In this document: positions 1 to 7,266 of the stretch, in pieces
How the letters are laid out: each line of letters opens with the position of its first letter
Numbering within the stretch: the stretch's first letter is position 1
Assembly: GCA_002345845.1 (NCBI GenBank)
Contig: DDWF01000005.1
Location: 27,005-41,957 of the forward strand
Length of the DNA: 14,953 bases
Origin: Betaproteobacteria bacterium UBA2293
GTDB taxonomy: Bacteria; Pseudomonadota; Gammaproteobacteria; Burkholderiales; Rhodocyclaceae
Reading direction: 5' to 3'
Notes under the pieces: generated by a model
The model's database searches: none
Seen by the model: the letters and a program-made list of their open reading frames with translations, nothing else
What the model was told of the DNA's origin: nothing
Program-made: the position numbers and the translations under genes

Positions 1-638
1 TCGGGAATGCCGATCTTGCCGACATCGTGCATCGGTGCCGCCTCAAGGATCAGCTTCTGCTTGCCGGCATCCAGATCGAGGCCGCGGGCGATGATCTGCG
101 AGTAATGCGCCATGCGCTGGATATGGGCACCGGTTTCCGGATCGCGGAATTCGGCAGCGCGCGAGATGCGGAAGATCAGTTCGCGCTCGCGGTCGCGGAT
201 CTCGCTGGTGCGCTCGTCGACCAGATCCTCCAGATGGCGGGCGCGATCGGCAAGAAACTTCTGCCCCTGGCGCAGCATCAGCATGTTGCGGACGCGCGCC
301 GAGAACTCGATGCGGTCCACCGGCTTGGTCAGGAAATCATTGGCGCCACCGAGCAGCGCTTCGTAGCGCACATCCTTCTGGTCGTTGGCGGTGATCATCA
401 GGACCGGGATCTCGTTGCGCCCGTGCAGGGCGCGGAAGGCGCTGATGAAACGCAGTCCGTCCATGCCCGGCATCATGTAATCGACGATGACCAGATCAGG
501 CACATTTTCGCGGCACCATTCCAGCGCCTTCAACGGTTCTTCATAAAGTACCGGCTGGCACTCGCCGAGTTTCAGCACCAGTGCCTTGATCAGCGCCAGG
601 TTGATGTCGCTGTCGTCAATAATCAGCACGGTGTTCAT
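1..638 (-). CDS. Response regulator with HD-GYP domain (3' end beyond window)
   Basis: This is the first 212 codons of a two-component response regulator whose output is an HD-GYP domain, the family that degrades cyclic di-GMP. The N-terminal receiver (about residues 1-120) opens with [11 protein letters not shown]. Its acidic pair is D8/D9, the likely phospho-acceptor is D53 in IVDYMMPG, and the conserved lysine is K105 in LTKPVD. A charged helical linker (about 125-155) follows. The HD-GYP domain then begins with [16 protein letters not shown] and reaches [10 protein letters not shown], where H204-D205 are the metal-binding HD pair. The GYP motif and the rest of the domain lie left of the window, so catalytic completeness cannot be judged. 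The ATG at 636-638 gives the standard receiver N-terminus; the ribosome site is weak. The gene diverges from ispZ across about 50 bp. Family assignment is secure; the cognate kinase and the controlled process are unknown. Confidence 0.93.
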   Translation of the reverse strand, partial: MNTVLIIDDSDINLALIKALVLKLGECQPVLYEEPLKALEWCRENVPDLVIVDYMMPGMDGLRFISAFRALHGRNEIPVLMITANDQKDVRYEALLGGANDFLTKPVDRIEFSARVRNMLMLRQGQKFLADRARHLEDLVDERTSEIRDRERELIFRISRAAEFRDPETGAHIQRMAHYSQIIARGLDLDAGKQKLILEAAPMHDVGKIGIP

Positions 639-675
639 GGGTTCTCGCAGTGATGGGTTGGTGCCTGGCCAAGTA

Positions 676-681
676 TATAAT
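676..681 (+). promoter_or_regulatory. Perfect TATAAT -10 box of the ispZ promoter
   Basis: TATAAT stands at 676-681. The region one would expect for -35 (about 652-659) has no good TTGACA match, so the promoter may be weak or activator-assisted. Counting 7 nt downstream puts the transcription start near 688, only about 2 nt before the ispZ ATG at 690, so the predicted mRNA is almost leaderless. This agrees with the lack of any Shine-Dalgarno sequence before the ATG. Confidence 0.6.
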
Positions 682-689
682 GCGGCGCC

Positions 690-1298
690 ATGAAACTACT
701 CTTCGACCTTTTCCCGGTCATCCTCTTCTTCATCGCCTTCAAGTATTCGGAAAAGCATCCGGAACTGGCCGTCGACTGGCTCTCCTCCCTGCCCGGCATG
801 GCCGCCGTCAGCCTGACCCAGGCACCGATCCTGCTGGCCACCGTGGTGGTCATCGTCGCCTCGGTCATCCAGATCGCCTGGGTCTATTTCCGCCACGGCA
901 AGGTGGACAAGATGCTGTGGATCAGCCTGGTGCTGGTCGTCGTCTTCGGCGGCATGACCCTCTTCTTCCAGAACGAAGCCTTCATCAAGTGGAAGCCGAC
1001 GATCCTCTACTGGGTATTCGCCGGCAGCATGCTCTTCGCCTCGCAGTTCATGAAGAAGAATGCGATCAAGGTCATGCTCGGCGAGCAACTGACCCTGCCC
1101 GAAGCCGTCTGGGGCCGCCTGAACCTGGCCTGGATCGGTTTCTTCCTGGCCATGGGCGTGCTCAACCTGCTGGTCGCCTTCAATTTCTCCACCGATACCT
1201 GGGTCAATTTCAAACTCTTCGGCGGCATGGGCCTGATGCTGCTCTTCGTCCTCGCCCAGGGGATGTTCCTGTCGAAGTACGTCGAGGAAGACAAATAA
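690..1298 (+). CDS. ispZ: Inner membrane septation protein IspZ/YciB (septation protein A)
   Basis: A 202-residue polytopic inner-membrane protein matching the YciB/IspZ (intracellular septation protein A) family in length and pattern. It starts with the family-like [14 protein letters not shown] and has about five hydrophobic segments (roughly residues 5-18, 46-68, 73-92, 104-118 and 140-163, with another near 172-192). The loop containing FIKWKPT followed by a hydrophobic helix, and the segment [12 protein letters not shown], are typical. YciB in enterobacteria is linked to envelope synthesis and cell division, but its exact activity is not settled. The start is fixed by the N-terminal hydrophobic segment; there is no ribosome site, which fits a leaderless transcript. 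The stop codon overlaps the next ATG by one base (TAATG), so translation of the YciI gene is probably coupled. Confidence 0.93.
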   Translation: MKLLFDLFPVILFFIAFKYSEKHPELAVDWLSSLPGMAAVSLTQAPILLATVVVIVASVIQIAWVYFRHGKVDKMLWISLVLVVVFGGMTLFFQNEAFIKWKPTILYWVFAGSMLFASQFMKKNAIKVMLGEQLTLPEAVWGRLNLAWIGFFLAMGVLNLLVAFNFSTDTWVNFKLFGGMGLMLLFVLAQGMFLSKYVEEDK

Positions 1299-1600
1299 TG
1301 CTCTACGCCATCATCGGCGAGGACCGTGCCGGTTCGCTGGAATCCCGCCTGGCTACCCGCCCCGCCCATCTTGAACGCTTGCAGGCCCTGCTGGCTGAAG
1401 GCCGCCTGCTGCTCGCCGGTCCCTGCCCGGCGATCGACTCGCCCGACCCCGGCCCGGCCGGTTTCTCGGGCAGCATCATCATTGCCGAATTTCCCTCGCT
1501 GGCCGACGCCCGCGCCTGGGCCGACGCCGATCCCTATGTCGCTGCCGGCGTCTACGCCGGGGTCACCGTCAAGCCCTTCAAGAAGGCCCTGCCGGCCTGA
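1298..1600 (+). CDS. YciI family protein
   Basis: A 100-residue protein of the YciI-like family, small ferredoxin-fold (dimeric alpha-beta barrel) proteins. It begins [14 protein letters not shown]24 in RPAHLERLQ is the probable conserved histidine of the family, followed by the GRLLLAGP strand-turn and a C-terminal part with [19 protein letters not shown], the usual closing segment. The family resembles muconolactone isomerase and some members are proposed enzymes, but YciI itself has no firmly established reaction, so none is assigned. It sits between ispZ and bolA with 1-nt overlaps on both sides (TAATG upstream, TGATG downstream), a strongly coupled operon arrangement. Conservation next to ispZ suggests an envelope or housekeeping role, which is only inference. 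Confidence 0.88.
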   Translation: MLYAIIGEDRAGSLESRLATRPAHLERLQALLAEGRLLLAGPCPAIDSPDPGPAGFSGSIIIAEFPSLADARAWADADPYVAAGVYAGVTVKPFKKALPA

Positions 1601-1866
1601 TGGACACCAACACCGGCGAATTGCTGGCGGCCAGCCTGGCCAGCCTGGAGCCGCTCTCCCTCGACATCGAGGATGAGTCGCACCGCCATGCTGGTCATGC
1701 CGGCGCTCGCGACGGCGGACACTTCAGGGTCGCCATCGTTGCCGCTGTTTTTTCCGGCAAGGGCACGCTCGCCCGCCACCGTCTCGTCTATGATGCGGCT
1801 GGTGACCTGATGCGCGGACGCATTCATGCCCTGAGCATCCACGCGCGCGCACCCGAAGAAGTATAA
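1600..1866 (+). CDS. bolA: BolA family protein
   Basis: An 88-residue BolA/IbaG-type protein. The BolA signature is clear: DESHRHAGHAG (residues about 26-36), then GGHFRVAIVAAVFSGKGTLARHRLVY, and the closing IHALSIHARAPEE. These are the class II KH-like fold and the conserved histidines through which BolA proteins bind monothiol glutaredoxins and share a [2Fe-2S] cluster. Known roles are iron-sulfur trafficking, stress morphology and, in some BolAs, DNA binding. The ATG overlaps the TGA of the YciI gene by one base. The stop codon lies inside a TATAAT sequence that probably drives the next gene. The neighbourhood ispZ-yciI-bolA-parvulin is a familiar betaproteobacterial arrangement. Whether this member corresponds to BolA or IbaG in the strict sense cannot be decided from sequence reading alone. 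Confidence 0.9.
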   Translation: MDTNTGELLAASLASLEPLSLDIEDESHRHAGHAGARDGGHFRVAIVAAVFSGKGTLARHRLVYDAAGDLMRGRIHALSIHARAPEEV

Positions 1867-1867
1867 T
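1862..1867 (+). promoter_or_regulatory. Putative -10 box for the parvulin gene
   Basis: A perfect TATAAT at 1862-1867 overlaps the bolA stop codon, 34 nt before the next ATG. A start near 1874 would leave a leader of about 27 nt carrying a good ribosome site (GAAGGA, 1889-1894). No convincing -35 hexamer is visible in the GC-rich coding sequence upstream, so this may be an auxiliary internal promoter. Confidence 0.4.
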
Positions 1868-1900
1868 TTTTCGCCTCACCCCTCATTCGAAGGACATTAC

Positions 1901-2686
1901 ATGCACAAGAACTCCCGCCTGGCTGCCCTGCTCGTCGCCGGCGCCATCATTTCGGCCCCGGCCCTGGCCCAGAACAAGGCCTTCGTCACCGTCAACGGCC
2001 AGCCGATCCCGCAATCCGTTTACGACGCCTTCATCAGCGAGCAAAAAGCCCAGGGCGCCCAGGACGGTCCCGAACTGCAAAATGCCGTGCGTGAAGAACT
2101 GATCCGTCGCGAACTGCTCGCCCAGGAAGCCAAGAAGAAGGGCCTGGACAAGAAGGGCACGGTCCCCGGCCAGGTCGAACTGGCCAAGCAGGCGGTGCTG
2201 ATCCGCGCCTACCTGACCGAACACGTGCGCGCCAACCCGATCACCGAAGACCGCCTGAAAGCTGAATACGAAGGCATCAAGGCCAACGTCGGCAGCACCG
2301 AGTACAAGGCCCGCCATGTCCTGGTGGAGAAGGAAGACGACGCCAAGGCAATCATCGCCAAGCTGGAAAAGGGCGAAAAGTTCTCCGAACTGGCCAAGCA
2401 GTCGAAGGATCCCGGCTCCCGCGACAACGGCGGCGAACTCGGCTGGAACCCGCCGGCCGCCTACGTCAAGCCGTTTGGCGAGGCACTGGTCAAGCTGAAG
2501 AAGGGTGAATACACCAAGACCCCGGTGAAAACCGATTTCGGCTACCACGTGATCCAGCTCGACGACTCGCGTCCGACCAGCCCGCCGCCGTACGAACAGG
2601 TCAAGCCGCAGCTGCAGCAGCGCGCTGGTCAGCAACAGATCGAACAGCTGGTCAAGGAATTGCGCGCCAAGGCCAAGATCAACTAA
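1901..2686 (+). CDS. Secreted parvulin-type peptidylprolyl isomerase (PpiC/SurA-like)
   Basis: A 261-residue periplasmic prolyl isomerase and probable chaperone. Residues 1-23 form a Sec signal peptide (basic MHKNSR, hydrophobic LAALLVAGAIISAP, cleavage after ALA). Residues about 25-120 form a SurA_N/trigger-factor-like helical chaperone region (VNGQPIPQSVYDAF, LIRRELLAQEAKKKGLDKKG). The PpiC/rotamase domain covers about 130-230, with the hallmark stretches ARHVLVEKEDDAKAII, FSELAKQSKDPGSRDNGGELGW and TDFGYHVIQLDD. A glutamine-rich C-terminal helix ends the protein. Such proteins help outer-membrane proteins fold in the periplasm. The ATG at 1901 has a good ribosome site (GAAGGA) and is the only start giving an intact signal peptide. 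It ends the ispZ operon and is followed by a strong terminator. Betaproteobacteria often have several paralogues, so no specific symbol is given. Confidence 0.93.
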   Translation: MHKNSRLAALLVAGAIISAPALAQNKAFVTVNGQPIPQSVYDAFISEQKAQGAQDGPELQNAVREELIRRELLAQEAKKKGLDKKGTVPGQVELAKQAVLIRAYLTEHVRANPITEDRLKAEYEGIKANVGSTEYKARHVLVEKEDDAKAIIAKLEKGEKFSELAKQSKDPGSRDNGGELGWNPPAAYVKPFGEALVKLKKGEYTKTPVKTDFGYHVIQLDDSRPTSPPPYEQVKPQLQQRAGQQQIEQLVKELRAKAKIN

Positions 2687-2687
2687 T

Positions 2688-2758
2688 CGGCCAATGGCCG
2701 TGCCAGAATGACCACCAAACGGTGGACCGATGCCCGCCGCCAGGCGGGCATTTCTTTT
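2688..2758 (+). terminator. Triple hairpin ending in a Rho-independent terminator
   Basis: Three stem-loops follow the parvulin stop codon. 2688-2700 has CGGCC/GGCCG around AAT. 2712-2725 has CCACC/GGTGG around AAAC. 2731-2750 has TGCCCGCC/GGCGGGCA, a perfect 8-bp stem around GCCA. The last is followed directly by TTTCTTTT (2751-2758) and is a textbook intrinsic terminator. It ends only about 15 nt before the start codon of the next gene, so that gene must rely on readthrough or on a promoter I cannot identify. Confidence 0.85.
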
Positions 2759-2772
2759 GGGGGAAACATGGC

Positions 2773-4128
2773 GTGTTCAACAAGCTGAGAAAACTGTTCG
2801 GACTGTCGGCGCCGGCCGCTTCGCCACGGACGCCAGTCACCGCCGCCAGCGCCAGGCCGCCTACCGCCAGCGAGATAATGGCCGCCGCTGCCAGCGATGC
2901 TTTTCTCTGCCGGGAAGCCGTCTTTGACCGCGCCGGCCGCCTGGCTGGCCGTTTGTTCACCCTGCAGGGCGCGGCGCTGGCTGCCGATGAAGCCGGCGCC
3001 CCGCACCCATCGGCCGACAGCGAGCTGATTGCCACACTGCACGCCAGCTCCGAAGCCTGGAACGCCGCTCTGGCCTTCGTGCCACTCTGCTCGCCCAGCC
3101 TCTTCGACCGGACCCTCGATGTCATTCGCCCGCACAATCTGGTCCTTCTGGTGCACCTGGCGGCTGAGCCGACCGACAGTATCGACGCCCTGTGTACCCG
3201 CATCGAGACGCTGCGCCAGCGCGGTATCGCCATCGCCATCCTGCGCCAGCCGAAGCATGCGGCATTCAGCGAGGTGATCCGCCTCGCCGACTATGGCGCC
3301 ATCGATGTCGCCGCTTCCGAACCCGGCTCGGTCCGGGACTTCTCCGCCGCCTTCCGGGCCGGCCCGCGCAGCCACCAGGCACGGCTGCTCGCCTGCCACA
3401 TTGATACGCTGGATGAGCACCACCTCTGCCACCAGTGGCATTTCGACTACTTCCACGGCAGCTTCGCCATCAGCTCGCCGCGCCATGACGATGACGCTGC
3501 CACCGATCCGCACAAGGTGCAGTTGCTGAATATCCTGCGTCTGCTGCAGGGAGATGCCGAAACGGCGGAAATTGTCGAGGCGATGAAGCAGGATCCGCCG
3601 CTCGCCTTCCGCATCCTGCGTTACCTGAACTCACCGCTGCTCGGTTTCGACCATCGCATCGAATCGCTGTCCCAGGCGCTGACCATACTCGGCCAGCAGC
3701 GCCTGACCCGCTGGCTGTCGGTGCTGCTGTTTTCGGTCCGCGCCCCCAGTTTCGGCGACTGGCTGCTGGTCGAAAGCGCGCTCACCCGCGGCCGCCTGAT
3801 GGAGCTGCTGGGTGCCCGGGTGCTGCCCGGAGAGCCGGCCGACGCGCTGTTCCTGACCGGCATCTTCTCCCGTCTCGACAAATTGCTGCGCCGGCCGCTG
3901 ACTGAACTGGTCGACGAAGTCCCCCTCGCCGCCGAAGTGCGTAGTGCCCTGCTCGAACGCAGCGGCCCCTACGCCAGCCTGCTGAACCTGGCCGAAGCCG
4001 GTGAAGCCTTCGATTTCGCCGCCATGGAAAAAGCCGCCAAAGCACTGGGCCTCCCCGCCGACAGCGCCAACCACGCGCTGCTGGCAGCCACCGCCTGGGC
4101 CAGCGAAGTCTCCGAACACTGGGAGTGA
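2773..4128 (+). CDS. EAL-like/HDOD signalling protein (YuxH type)
   Basis: A 451-residue cytoplasmic signalling protein. The N-terminal half (about 20-200) resembles the EAL-domain part of YuxH-type proteins (FLCREAVFDRAGRLAG at the start, CHQWHFDYFHGSF at the end). The EAL motif and the acidic metal ligands of active c-di-GMP phosphodiesterases are not visible, so enzymatic activity is unlikely. The C-terminal half (about 225-430) is an HDOD domain (KVQLLNILRLLQGDAETAEIVEAMKQDPPLAFRILRYLNSP), a non-catalytic HD relative used for protein interaction. I chose the GTG at 2773: it follows a GGGGGA purine run by about 9 nt and gives the usual N-terminus VFNKLRKLFG. The frame stays open back to a GTG at 2722, but that start lies inside the upstream hairpins. 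No ATG is in frame nearby. A second HDOD protein lies about 1.3 kb downstream on the other strand. Confidence 0.87.
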   Translation: MFNKLRKLFGLSAPAASPRTPVTAASARPPTASEIMAAAASDAFLCREAVFDRAGRLAGRLFTLQGAALAADEAGAPHPSADSELIATLHASSEAWNAALAFVPLCSPSLFDRTLDVIRPHNLVLLVHLAAEPTDSIDALCTRIETLRQRGIAIAILRQPKHAAFSEVIRLADYGAIDVAASEPGSVRDFSAAFRAGPRSHQARLLACHIDTLDEHHLCHQWHFDYFHGSFAISSPRHDDDAATDPHKVQLLNILRLLQGDAETAEIVEAMKQDPPLAFRILRYLNSPLLGFDHRIESLSQALTILGQQRLTRWLSVLLFSVRAPSFGDWLLVESALTRGRLMELLGARVLPGEPADALFLTGIFSRLDKLLRRPLTELVDEVPLAAEVRSALLERSGPYASLLNLAEAGEAFDFAAMEKAAKALGLPADSANHALLAATAWASEVSEHWE

Positions 4129-4150
4129 GCAGCACCGCCCGCCGGCAAAT

Positions 4151-4164
4151 TTGATGCAGGTGAA
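4151..4164 (+). promoter_or_regulatory. FNR/Dnr-like box upstream of nosD
   Basis: TTGAT-GCAG-GTGAA at 4151-4164 matches the FNR/CRP-family consensus TTGAT-N4-ATCAA at 8 of 10 positions, and the Dnr/Nnr variant with GTCAA at 9 of 10. Its centre (4157.5) is exactly 41.5 bp before position 4199, and a -10-like TAGAGT sits at 4187-4192, where it belongs for a start at 4199. This is the geometry of a class II activator-dependent promoter and suits a denitrification gene induced by low oxygen or NO. One half-site is imperfect. Confidence 0.55.
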
Positions 4165-4186
4165 TGCCGGGATGGCCGGCGCCGGC

Positions 4187-4192
4187 TAGAGT
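4187..4192 (+). promoter_or_regulatory. Putative -10 box of the nosD promoter
   Basis: TAGAGT matches TATAAT at 4 of 6 positions and is correctly spaced from the FNR-like box. It predicts a transcription start at about 4199, two bases before the nosD ATG at 4201, so the message would be essentially leaderless. No Shine-Dalgarno sequence is present, in line with that. Confidence 0.45.
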
Positions 4193-4200
4193 CGGGCCGC

Positions 4201-5409
4201 ATGAGATGTCTCTGCCTGCCGCTCCTCCTGCTTGTATCGCCGCTGGCTCTTGCCAACCAGCCTTTGCAGCCGTGGATTGACCTGACAGCCAGCGGCAGCG
4301 TATTGAAACTGCCGCCCGGCACCTATCGCGGACCGGCCGTCATCGACAAGCCGATGATTCTGGATGGTGGCGGCCAGGTAGTGATCGACGCCGGCGGCAA
4401 GGGGACGGTGCTCACCGTCCGCGCCGACCGAGTCACCCTGCGCGGCCTGACCCTGCGCAACAGCGGCGAGTCGCACGATGCCCTCGACGGCGGCCTGATG
4501 GCCGAAGGGCGCAATTTACTGATCGAAAACAACGTCATCGAGGATGTCCTCTTCGGCATCTCGCTGCATCGCACCGATGACAGCATCGTCCGCGGCAACC
4601 GCATCCGCTCGCGCGCCGTCGACATCGCCGACCGCGGTGACGGGCTGCGCCTCTGGTACAGCACCGGCAACCGCATCGAGCACAACGACATCGCGCAGAT
4701 CCGCGACATCACGGTGAGCAATGCGCCGCGCAACCGCTTCATCGGCAACAGCGTGCGCGACAGCCGGCGCGCCATCAATCTGCTGTTCGCCCATCGCACG
4801 CTGATTGACGGCAATCGTTTCGAGAACAACGCCACCGGCATCGTCGCCCTCAATTCGGACGGCCTGACCATCCGCGGCAACCGCATCACCCACGCCATGG
4901 ACCCGTCCGGCGCCGGCGTCGCACTCAAGGAAACGGCGGCGGCTCTGGTCCAGAATAACGAGATCGTGCACTGCGCCTACGGCATCATGGCCGACTCGCC
5001 GATGCATCCGCTGAACCGCATCGTCTTCATCGACAACCTGATCGCCCACAACGTCACCGGCGTCTATTTCTACGGCGCCAAAGGTGGACATGTGGCGATC
5101 GGCAACGACTTCCGCAGCAACTTGTGGCCGGTGATGATCATCGGCGATGGCGATGCGCAGAACGATTTCTGGTGGGGCAACTACTGGGACATCTACGAGG
5201 GCTTCGACCGCGACGGCGACGGCTTCGGCGACCGGCCGCACGAGTTGTACGCCTACGCCGACCGCATCTGGATGGAGACGCCGGCAGCGCGCTTCTTCAG
5301 GAACTCGCCGGTGCTTGAACTGCTCGATTTTCTCGAACGCCTGGCGCCCTTCTCGGCGCCCTCGCTGATCCTGCGCGATCCGGCACCGCGCCTGCGACGG
5401 CTACCCTAG
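4201..5409 (+). CDS. nosD: NosD-like periplasmic copper-site maturation protein
   Basis: A 402-residue secreted right-handed beta-helix protein of the NosD type. A signal peptide is clear (MRCLCLPLLLLVSPLALA, cleavage before NQ). The body is a series of short parallel-beta-helix/CASH repeats such as LTLRNSGES, LIENNVIEDVLFGISL, SIVRGNRI, LIDGNRFENNATGIVAL and LVQNNEIVHCAYGIM. Near the end come NDFWWGNYWD and an acidic FDRDGDGFGDRPHE segment (about residue 335), both typical of NosD. In known systems NosD works in the periplasm with the ABC transporter NosFY and NosL to build the CuZ site of nitrous oxide reductase. None of nosZ, nosR, nosF, nosY or nosL is in the window, so this copy is isolated or belongs to a split cluster. 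The ATG is chosen for the signal peptide. The 3' end overlaps the convergent HDOD gene by 9 nt. Confidence 0.85.
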   Translation: MRCLCLPLLLLVSPLALANQPLQPWIDLTASGSVLKLPPGTYRGPAVIDKPMILDGGGQVVIDAGGKGTVLTVRADRVTLRGLTLRNSGESHDALDGGLMAEGRNLLIENNVIEDVLFGISLHRTDDSIVRGNRIRSRAVDIADRGDGLRLWYSTGNRIEHNDIAQIRDITVSNAPRNRFIGNSVRDSRRAINLLFAHRTLIDGNRFENNATGIVALNSDGLTIRGNRITHAMDPSGAGVALKETAAALVQNNEIVHCAYGIMADSPMHPLNRIVFIDNLIAHNVTGVYFYGAKGGHVAIGNDFRSNLWPVMIIGDGDAQNDFWWGNYWDIYEGFDRDGDGFGDRPHELYAYADRIWMETPAARFFRNSPVLELLDFLERLAPFSAPSLILRDPAPRLRRLP

Positions 5410-6246
5410 CCAGTCGCGCATGTCCTCGACCAGGTCGTCCACCGCCCCCAGCGACAGGCCGAACAGTTCGCAGGCATCGGTCGCCGCCTTGCCCCACTCC
5501 TGATAGCCATCGTCGCCCGCATGCAGGCGGATGATGTGCTCGGCCAGCACCGTCACGGCGATCACCTGGCGCGCCGTCGACGACAGCACTTCCGGCTTGT
5601 TGAGCACGGAATAGTCATGATGGTGCAGGATGGCCTCGGTAACGTCGGCCGACAGGCGCCAGCGCTTGGCCAGGAAATAGCCGACGACAGCGTGATTGGT
5701 CCCGAGGTGCTGGTCCTCGACCTCGATGAATTTGCGCATCTCGCAGCCATTGGCCTCGGCCAGCACCTCGCGGGCGTTGGGGAAGCGCTTCATCATCAGC
5801 GGAATACCGCAATCGTGGAAGAGGCCGAAGGTATAGGCGACATCGGGGCGGACGCAGCGCAGGCGACGGGCCAGTTCGGCCGACAGCCGCGCGGTCAGGG
5901 CCGAGGTCTCCCAGAAACGCTCCATCGGCACTTCCGGCTTGCCGGTAAGGGCAATCTTGAGTAGTTGCGAGACGACCAGATTGAACAATTGCCGGGTGCC
6001 GAGAATATTCAGCGCCTGCATGATCGAGCTGAACTTGTGGCCGGTCGAAAAGGCCGGCGAGTTGGCGACCTGCATCACGTGCCCGGACAGGGCGACATCC
6101 TTGGAAATGAGGCGGGCAATTTCCCGCTGGTCCGGTGCCTCCTTGGCCAGTTCGCGGTCGATGTCGATGAGGATCGCCGGGCACGGGGGAATATCGACAC
6201 CATTCAACAGCTTTTCCAGCTGCTTTTCATCAATTACGGCATTCAT
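5401..6246 (-). CDS. HDOD domain protein
   Basis: A 281-residue stand-alone HDOD protein. It begins MNAVIDEKQLEKLLNGVDIPPCPAI and continues through the characteristic ISKDVALSGHVMQVANSPAF, SIMQALNILGTRQLFNLVVSQLL and WETSALTARLSAELARR segments (residues about 15-215). It keeps HD-like residues in FGLFHDCGIPLMM, NHAVVGYFLAKRW and ILHHHDY, so the ancestral HD metal site is partly present. HDOD domains are generally regarded as non-catalytic interaction modules in signalling and motility. The C-terminal tail (about 235-281) is helical. The ATG at 6244-6246 has a GGAG ribosome site about 8 nt upstream. It lies on the same strand as cysB, 66 bp downstream of it, but has its own likely -10 box. Its end overlaps nosD tail to tail. 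Partner and function are unknown. Confidence 0.88.
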   Translation of the reverse strand: MNAVIDEKQLEKLLNGVDIPPCPAILIDIDRELAKEAPDQREIARLISKDVALSGHVMQVANSPAFSTGHKFSSIMQALNILGTRQLFNLVVSQLLKIALTGKPEVPMERFWETSALTARLSAELARRLRCVRPDVAYTFGLFHDCGIPLMMKRFPNAREVLAEANGCEMRKFIEVEDQHLGTNHAVVGYFLAKRWRLSADVTEAILHHHDYSVLNKPEVLSSTARQVIAVTVLAEHIIRLHAGDDGYQEWGKAATDACELFGLSLGAVDDLVEDMRDWLG

Positions 6247-6274
6247 CAGGCGGGCTCCGAAAGATATCCGGAAG

Positions 6275-6280
6275 GTTATA
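6275..6280 (-). promoter_or_regulatory. Putative -10 box for the HDOD gene
   Basis: On the minus strand the sequence TATAAC (complement of 6275-6280) matches TATAAT at 5 of 6. It lies about 30 nt before the HDOD start codon, downstream of the cysB stop. A weak TATTCA could serve as -35 at 17-bp spacing. Evidence is by eye only. Confidence 0.35.
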
Positions 6281-6312
6281 GGCTAACGCGAGCGGGGTGA
6301 ATACCACTAAAG

Positions 6313-7254
6313 TTATAGTTGATAGGCGTCGCCGCTGCCCTGGAGGGTCATGTCGACCACCCGCTTGGTCAGGTGCGGGGCGAACAGTTCGATCAGGTCG
6401 TAATCGTGGCGGCGCAGATAGGTACCGCGACGCAGAGCCAGACGAGTGGTGTTCGATTCAAACAGATGACTGGCGTCGATGGCCACCAGGCCTGTGTCGC
6501 GCTGCGCGTCGAAGGCCAGCGCCGAGATGATGCCGAGGCCGAGACCGAGACTGACGTAGGTCTTGATCACGTCGGCATCGAGAGCGGTCAGCGCGACGTT
6601 CGGTGCGACGCCGATGCGCTCGAAGGCGCGGTTGATCCGCGAACGCCCGGTAAAGGCCGTGTCGTAGGTGATCAGCGGCCACTTGACCAGTTCTTGCAGC
6701 GTCAGCGGCTGCACCCGCAGCACCGGATGGCCGGCCGGGGCGATGACGCAGTGGCTCCACTGGCGCACCGGCAGCGTGATCAGTTGCGGATACTGGTCGA
6801 GCGCCTCGGTGGCGATGCCGATGTCGGCGTCACCGGCCAGCACCCATTCGGCGATCTGCGTCGGGCTGCCCTGATGCATTTCCAGCTTGACGCCGGGGTG
6901 GCGGGCGACAAAATCGCGAACCACGACCGGCAACGCGTAGCGCGCCTGGGTATGGGTCGCCGCCAGCACCAGGCGGCCACTGTCGCCAGCCGAGAAATCG
7001 GCACAGGCACGCTTGAGGTTTTCCGCCTCGCCGAGAATGCGCTCGGCGATCGCCAGCACCGTCCGCCCCGGCTCGGTGACGCCGGTGAAGCGCTTGCCGC
7101 TGCGCTCGAATATGGCCACCCCCAGCTCGTCCTCGAGCAGTTTGACCTGCTTGGAGATACCCGGCTGCGACGTAAACAGTGACTCCGCCGCCTCCGAGAC
7201 ATTGAGTCCCTGACGGCGGATTTCGACGATGTAGCGCAATTGCTGAAGTTTCAT
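6313..7254 (-). CDS. cysB: LysR-type sulfur assimilation regulator CysB
   Basis: A 313-residue LysR-family transcription regulator of the CysB/Cbl group. The winged helix-turn-helix occupies residues 1-60 (MKLQQLRYIVEI, then VSEAAESLFTSQPGISKQVK and LLEDELGVAIFERSGKRF). The effector domain runs from about 92 to 300. It contains AATHTQARYALP at 98-109, with T100 and T102-Q103 at the same numbers as the ligand-pocket residues of enterobacterial CysB. CysB proteins activate sulfate-assimilation genes and respond to N-acetylserine/O-acetylserine and sulfate or thiosulfate. The gene diverges from cysI across about 205 bp, the usual position for the pathway regulator. No clear ribosome site precedes the ATG at 7252-7254, but the N-terminus is standard. 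A Cbl-like role remains possible; the cysI neighbourhood favours CysB. Confidence 0.92.
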   Translation of the reverse strand: MKLQQLRYIVEIRRQGLNVSEAAESLFTSQPGISKQVKLLEDELGVAIFERSGKRFTGVTEPGRTVLAIAERILGEAENLKRACADFSAGDSGRLVLAATHTQARYALPVVVRDFVARHPGVKLEMHQGSPTQIAEWVLAGDADIGIATEALDQYPQLITLPVRQWSHCVIAPAGHPVLRVQPLTLQELVKWPLITYDTAFTGRSRINRAFERIGVAPNVALTALDADVIKTYVSLGLGLGIISALAFDAQRDTGLVAIDASHLFESNTTRLALRRGTYLRRHDYDLIELFAPHLTKRVVDMTLQGSGDAYQL

Positions 7255-7266
7255 GTGTGAGGCAGT

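Noticed and set aside
639..675. Minus-strand -10 box (TATACT) for the HD-GYP regulator overlapping the ispZ -10
   Set aside because: A TATACT is present on the minus strand, but I found no acceptable -35 at normal spacing, so it is not listed as a promoter.
650..1600. A 316-codon plus frame overlapping ispZ whose end is the YciI protein
   Set aside because: Only the last 100 codons (from 1298) form a recognised protein. The earlier part is the +2 shadow of ispZ.
2722..2772. Upstream GTG start for the EAL/HDOD gene
   Set aside because: It would place the start inside the second terminator hairpin and add residues unlike the family N-terminus. GTG 2773 has a better ribosome site and sequence.
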